Source: DASZYF01 sp035545535
GTDB lineage: Bacteria > Actinomycetota > Actinomycetes > Mycobacteriales > CAJCIY01
Direction: 5' to 3'
DNA length: 9,109 nt
Assembly (NCBI GenBank): GCA_035545535.1
Contig: DASZYF010000079.1
Span: 1-9,109 of the forward strand
Under the pieces are notes generated by a model. That model was given only the letters and a program-made list of their open reading frames with translations. It made no database searches and had not been told where the DNA came from. How positions within the stretch are numbered: the first letter of the stretch is position 1; every line of letters starts with the position of its first letter. This document shows positions 6,541-9,109 of this stretch, piece after piece. A program made the translations under genes and the position numbers.

Positions 6541-6556
6541 TGTGCCGCGAGTCACT
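6541..6556. promoter_or_regulatory. CRP-like site in the cyclase-DUF4242 gap
   Basis: TGTGC, six bases, then TCACT matches the CRP/FNR-type TGTGA-N6-TCACA consensus at eight of ten positions. It lies between a nucleotide cyclase gene and the DUF4242 gene, about 180 bases before the latter's ATG. A match this good is expected a few times by chance in 9 kb, so the location is the main argument for it. Confidence 0.25.
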
Positions 6557-6736
6557 AAGACGTCAACCGGTCGTCCACAGCGTCCTACGACCGTCCTGCT
6601 CGGTGCCTAAGGACTTCGCCTGAGGCTGAGCGTGAATGCACATGACCGCGTGAACCGCTCTCGGGATGGTCTCCGTGGCTCACGACAGGCGCTCCCACCA
6701 AGGGGAGACGCCGGCCACCACCAGGGAGGGACATCC

Positions 6737-6988
6737 ATGCCTCTGTTCATGGACGAGCACGACAAGATCCCCGGCCTCACGGCCGAAGCCATCGCAGGTG
6801 CGCACGCGCGCGACCTCGAGGTGCAGGGTCAGTACGGCGTCGACTACAAGCACTACTGGTTTGACGAGAAGACCGGCAAGGCGTTCTGCCTCGTCGAAGC
6901 GCCCGACGCCGCCACGGCCGAGCGCGTGCACCGCGAGGCCCACGGCCTGACCGCCGACCGCCTCACCGAGGTCCAGGTCGGCGCCTGA
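6737..6988 (+). CDS. DUF4242 family protein, SCO4226-like nickel-binding type
   Basis: The 83-residue protein starts MPLFMDEHD, continues with PGLTAEAIAGAHARDLEVQ and a KHYWFD strand, then FCLVEAPDAATAERVHREAH near the end. This is the DUF4242 ferredoxin-like fold. The Streptomyces coelicolor member SCO4226 is known to bind nickel. Candidate ligands here are H8, H23, H43 and the C-terminal histidines, but I cannot assign them. The ATG at 6737 is chosen over upstream in-frame starts because GGGAGGG at 6724-6730 is well spaced and the family begins at MPLF. It follows the cyclase gene on the same strand after 231 bases. From memory, DUF4242 domains occur fused to cyclase-ATPase-TPR proteins in actinobacteria, so a sensory partnership is plausible. 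The large gap suggests its own promoter. Confidence 0.85.
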   Translation: MPLFMDEHDKIPGLTAEAIAGAHARDLEVQGQYGVDYKHYWFDEKTGKAFCLVEAPDAATAERVHREAHGLTADRLTEVQVGA

Positions 6989-6994
6989 CGGGAC

Positions 6995-7040
6995 GCGTGG
7001 GGCCCGTCGGTCACCGTCCGGTGACGATCGGGCCCCACGC
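6995..7040 (+). terminator. Two-tier hairpin terminator after the DUF4242 gene
   Basis: A 12-bp perfect outer stem pairs 6995-7006 with 7029-7040. After a 3x3 internal loop, a 6-bp inner stem pairs 7010-7015 with 7020-7025 around GTCC. It begins six bases after the DUF4242 stop codon. No T-run follows. The stability and position make it a likely intrinsic-type terminator. The remaining bases to 7161 hold no recognisable gene. Confidence 0.7.
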
Positions 7041-7161
7041 CTCACCGACGTCCACAAAGTGCTCAGCTGTGCACGGCGCGCGGGGGCACCTCGCCGGGTC
7101 ATCCCCAACGCGGGACGTCACCCGGCGCGTGTTCAGGTGATCGCGACGACCGTGCTGCGGC

Positions 7162-7698
7162 ATGACCGCCCACGCGACCGACATCACCCTCGCCGACCTC
7201 GTGCTGCTTGAGGACGAGCGCATCGCGCACGAGCTGCGCACCCGCGGCCGGCCCGCGGTGCTGCGACTGCGCAGCATCACGATCGGTGAGGTCGACGCCG
7301 CGCTCGTGCGGCTGCGCGACTGCGAGCCGTTCCCCGACGACGGGCTGGCCGCGCGGATCCTCGTCGGTCTGGGCGACGTCGTCACCCGCGACCTCGCGAC
7401 CGTCGTGCACCCCGATGACATCGGCGTCGCGCAGCTGCTCTGGCACGACCTCGCGACCCGCGCGCCCGAGGGCTACGCCGCCGCGCCGTGGACCATCCGC
7501 GCTGTCCTCTGCTGGCAGCAGGGCGACCGCCGCGGGGCGCTGCGCGATGCATGGGCGGCGCTCGAGGACGATCACGACTACACGATGGCGGGCTACCTCG
7601 TGCAGGCCTGCCGGCACGACCTGCCGATGCCGGCGGAGTGGACCGACGGCACGGTCACGCGGCGCCGCAACCGCCTCGGCGGCGCCTGTCGGGAGTAG
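7162..7698 (+). CDS. DUF4192 family protein, C-terminal half only
   Basis: The 178-residue protein matches the C-terminal half of the actinobacterial DUF4192 family: a VTRDLA block, LWHDLATRAPEGYAAAPWTI, then CWQQGDRRGALRDAWAALEDDHDYTMAGYLV and a PMPAEW ending. That part forms helical repeats, with the A-W-x-Q-G-D motif near the middle. The family's usual N-terminal region, with the LLGF-P-DS-V motif, is absent, and the protein is about half the usual length. The N-terminus instead carries an acidic LEDERIAHELRTRG helix. It could be a natural short variant or a remnant. The ATG at 7162 has no clear ribosome binding site. The stop is 17-29 bases from the flavin oxidoreductase start, so the two are probably co-transcribed. 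The family has no established function. Confidence 0.65.
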   Translation: MTAHATDITLADLVLLEDERIAHELRTRGRPAVLRLRSITIGEVDAALVRLRDCEPFPDDGLAARILVGLGDVVTRDLATVVHPDDIGVAQLLWHDLATRAPEGYAAAPWTIRAVLCWQQGDRRGALRDAWAALEDDHDYTMAGYLVQACRHDLPMPAEWTDGTVTRRRNRLGGACRE

Positions 7699-7727
7699 AA
7701 GGGGAGCACCTGCGGTTGCATGGAGAC

Positions 7728-8720
7728 GTGAGCCGTCACGTCCTGCCCCTGTCGATCCTCGACCTCGCGCCCATCCCGCGCGGAGGAACCGCGAGCGACA
7801 GCTTCGCCGCGAGCGTCGCCCTCGCACAGCTCGCCGAGGAGCTCGGCTACGAGCGGGTCTGGTACGCGGAGCACCACAACCTGCCGAGCATCGCGTCGTC
7901 CGCGACGAGCGTCCTGATCGCGCACGTCGGTGCGCACACGCAGTCGATCCGGCTCGGCGCCGGCGGCATCATGCTGCCCAACCACTCGCCGCTGATGATC
8001 GCCGAGCAGTTCGGCACGCTCGCTGCCCTGCACCCGGGACGCATCGATCTCGGGCTCGGGCGCGCACCCGGCTCGGACCAGATCACGCAGCGGGCACTGC
8101 GCCGCGCACCGACGGCCGCGGATGAGTTCCCGCACGACGTGCTCGAGCTGCAGGGCTACTTCGCGGGCCAGTCACGGCTGCCCGGCGTAGACGCGATCCC
8201 CGGCAAGGGGGCCGACGTGCCGCTCTACATCCTCGGCTCGTCGCTGTTCGGCGCGCAGCTCGCGGCGGCGCTCGGCCTGCCGTACGCATTCGCATCACAC
8301 TTCGCGCCGCAGGCGCTCATGCCCGCGCTCGAGGTCTACCGACGCGACTTCCGCCCGTCGCCGCAGCTGGACAAGCCCTACGCGATCGTCGGCGCGAACG
8401 TGGTCGCCGCGGACACCGCGGAAGACGCACAGCAGCAGGTCGACGTGATGCGGCGCGTGCGCGCGGTGACGTTGTTCGGCCGGGGTCGCGAGTACAGCGA
8501 CGAGCTGGCCGACGCGCTGCTCGAGGCCGGCGCGAGCGCGCAGATCGATGCGATGCTGACCTACTCGGCCATCGGCACGCGCGACGACGTGCGCCGGTTC
8601 CTCACCGGCTTCGCCGAGCAGACCGCGGCCGACGAGATCATCACCGCCCACCACTCGCCGACCACCGAGCAACGCCTCCGCAGCGTCACCCTCCTGTCCG
8701 AAGCGATGTCCCGCTCCTGA
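7728..8720 (+). CDS. LLM-class flavin-dependent oxidoreductase, MsnO8-like
   Basis: The 330-residue protein is a luciferase-like monooxygenase fold (TIM barrel) of the MsnO8/YhbW group. These use reduced flavin (FMNH2 or F420H2) to oxidise or reduce small organic substrates in the cytosol. Hallmarks occur in order: PLSILDLAPI at 7-16, LAEELGYERVWYAEHHN at 35-51, GGIMLPNHSPLMIAEQFGTL at 79-98 and PGRIDLGLGRAPG at 103-115. The C-terminal half has the usual LGSS block and ends with EQRLRS. Length equals the family's norm. The GTG at 7728 fits the family N-terminus, though GGAG lies only 2 bases before it. A TTG at 7716 with GGGGAG nine bases upstream is an alternative that adds four residues. 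It follows the DUF4192-like gene as a probable two-gene operon. Cofactor and substrate cannot be told. Confidence 0.88.
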   Translation: MSRHVLPLSILDLAPIPRGGTASDSFAASVALAQLAEELGYERVWYAEHHNLPSIASSATSVLIAHVGAHTQSIRLGAGGIMLPNHSPLMIAEQFGTLAALHPGRIDLGLGRAPGSDQITQRALRRAPTAADEFPHDVLELQGYFAGQSRLPGVDAIPGKGADVPLYILGSSLFGAQLAAALGLPYAFASHFAPQALMPALEVYRRDFRPSPQLDKPYAIVGANVVAADTAEDAQQQVDVMRRVRAVTLFGRGREYSDELADALLEAGASAQIDAMLTYSAIGTRDDVRRFLTGFAEQTAADEIITAHHSPTTEQRLRSVTLLSEAMSRS

Positions 8721-8730
8721 CACCGGTGGC

Positions 8731-8937
8731 CTAGGAGCCGCCGGAGGAGGCGACGGATCCGCCGCCTCCGGACGTGGCGAACGTGCCGTCCGTCGAGGTG
8801 TTCGCCGTCGACGACGTGGTGGAGCTGTTCGTCGTGGTCGTGGACGAGGTGCCGCCGCCGCACGCGGACGCGCTGACGGCGATGCCCCCGACCACGGCAG
8901 CGGTGGCGAGAGCGGTGCGGGCACGGGATCGCTTCAT
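8731..8937 (-). CDS. Small Ser/Thr/Gly-rich lipoprotein, hypothetical
   Basis: From the ATG at 8937 the product is 68 residues; an ATG at 8949 adds four. A positively charged KRSRAR start is followed by a hydrophobic stretch ALATAAVVGGIAV and an SASAC site. This makes a lipoprotein signal peptide with the lipid-modified Cys at residue 26 (30 from the upstream ATG). The -3 position is Ala rather than Leu, a weaker lipobox. The mature part is only about 43 residues of Gly, Ser, Thr and Asn with no fold evident, a surface tether or spacer composition. GGTGGG before the 8937 ATG can act as ribosome binding site. It converges on the flavin oxidoreductase gene with ten bases between stops. I do not recognise a family. 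A non-coding origin of this low-complexity frame is possible but less likely given the signal peptide. Confidence 0.6.
   Translation of the reverse strand: MKRSRARTALATAAVVGGIAVSASACGGGTSSTTTTNSSTTSSTANTSTDGTFATSGGGGSVASSGGS
8741..8771. terminator. Hairpin at the convergent end of the oxidoreductase and lipoprotein genes
   Basis: The arms 8741-8752 and 8760-8771 pair over 12 positions with one A/G mismatch around a seven-base loop. The hairpin starts 20 bases after the oxidoreductase stop and lies within the 3' end of the lipoprotein frame, where Gly/Ser codons make the repeat. It can serve the + strand operon as a terminator. Its coding location makes the call less certain. Confidence 0.45.
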
Positions 8938-9005
8938 GGGGCCCACCATCGGTCGCCGGCCTGAAGGCCGCGTGAAGCGCAGGTTCGGGAACCCCTAGAC
9001 GTGCG

Positions 9006-9035
9006 CGAGGCCCCGGCGTCTGTGCCGGGGCCTCG
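9006..9035 (-). terminator. Perfect 12-bp hairpin terminator
   Basis: CGAGGCCCCGGC (9006-9017) pairs perfectly with 9024-9035 around GTCTGT. On the minus strand it lies 19 bases after the stop at 9054-9056 and before the lipoprotein gene. It therefore most likely ends a minus-strand gene entering from the right edge. Confidence 0.6.
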
Positions 9036-9053
9036 AGGGGAGACGAGCGGTGC

Positions 9054-9109
9054 TCAGTCGTCCCAGGGACCGAAGTCGTCGATCATGTCGCCGCCTCACT
9101 TTCATTTCC
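9054..9109 (-). CDS. 3' end of a minus-strand gene and a possible tiny coupled frame
   Basis: Two minus-strand endings are visible. One frame enters from the window edge, reads GNESEAAT and stops at a TGA ending at 9083. An ATG overlapping that stop (ATGA) opens a 10-residue frame, MIDDFGPWDD, which stops at 9054 just before the hairpin terminator. GAGGCGG precedes this ATG at a usable distance. The edge frame is probably the C-terminus of a real gene. The tiny peptide may be a coupled micro-ORF or coincidence. Only sequence beyond 9109 can decide. Confidence 0.3.

Noticed and set aside
6568..6593. Inverted repeat CGGTCGT / ACGACCG with a 12-base loop after the cyclase gene
   Set aside because: Seven-base arms with a long loop are expected by chance in this composition, and it is too weak to call a terminator.
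8774..8998. A 74-codon + strand frame opposite the lipoprotein gene
   Set aside because: Its valine-rich stretch is the complement of the Thr/Ser-rich lipoprotein tail. The minus-strand frame has a signal peptide and a better start.

Overview
The window is a high-GC actinobacterial chromosome segment. The compositional evidence is G+C of about 73-78% in hand-counted lines of the large cyclase gene. The gene content agrees: a mycothiol-dependent maleylpyruvate isomerase-like protein, a DUF4192 homologue, an SCO4226/DUF4242-type small protein, an LLM-class flavin oxidoreductase and a cyclase-ATPase-TPR regulator. The exact lineage cannot be read from the sequence; a Solirubrobacterales-like or other soil actinobacterium is only a guess.

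Left part (1-780): a possible promoter and a near-perfect 19-bp palindrome precede a maleylpyruvate isomerase-family gene on the + strand. It is closed by a perfect 16-bp hairpin that also lies at the 3' end of the next, convergent gene.

Middle-left part (779-3089) is the most unusual region. Its base composition is visibly lower in G+C (55-67% in counted lines). It holds three little-known genes: a NERD-like protein that lacks the nuclease-type acidic/lysine signature (minus), a + strand protein with a PD-(D/E)XK-like D...ExE arrangement, and a membrane-anchored NERD protein with an intact ExK motif (minus). The last appears frameshifted, and its likely two-helix membrane tail continues in another frame. 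The layout resembles a small acquired cassette built from nuclease-fold proteins. A role in DNA processing or defence is inference only.

Central part (3158-6988): a 1115-residue class III nucleotide cyclase fused to a STAND/AAA-type ATPase and a TPR-like helical region, starting at TTG. It is followed on the same strand by a DUF4242 (SCO4226-like) gene that ends in a strong two-tier hairpin. A CRP-like half-site pair lies in the gap between them.

Right part (7162-9109): a short DUF4192-like gene, apparently only the C-terminal half of the family, is closely followed by an LLM-class flavin oxidoreductase. Convergent to these is a small Ser/Thr/Gly-rich lipoprotein gene. At the edge is a hairpin terminator and what may be the 3' end of a further minus-strand gene. 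No tRNA, rRNA, insertion sequence, CRISPR array or replication origin was seen.
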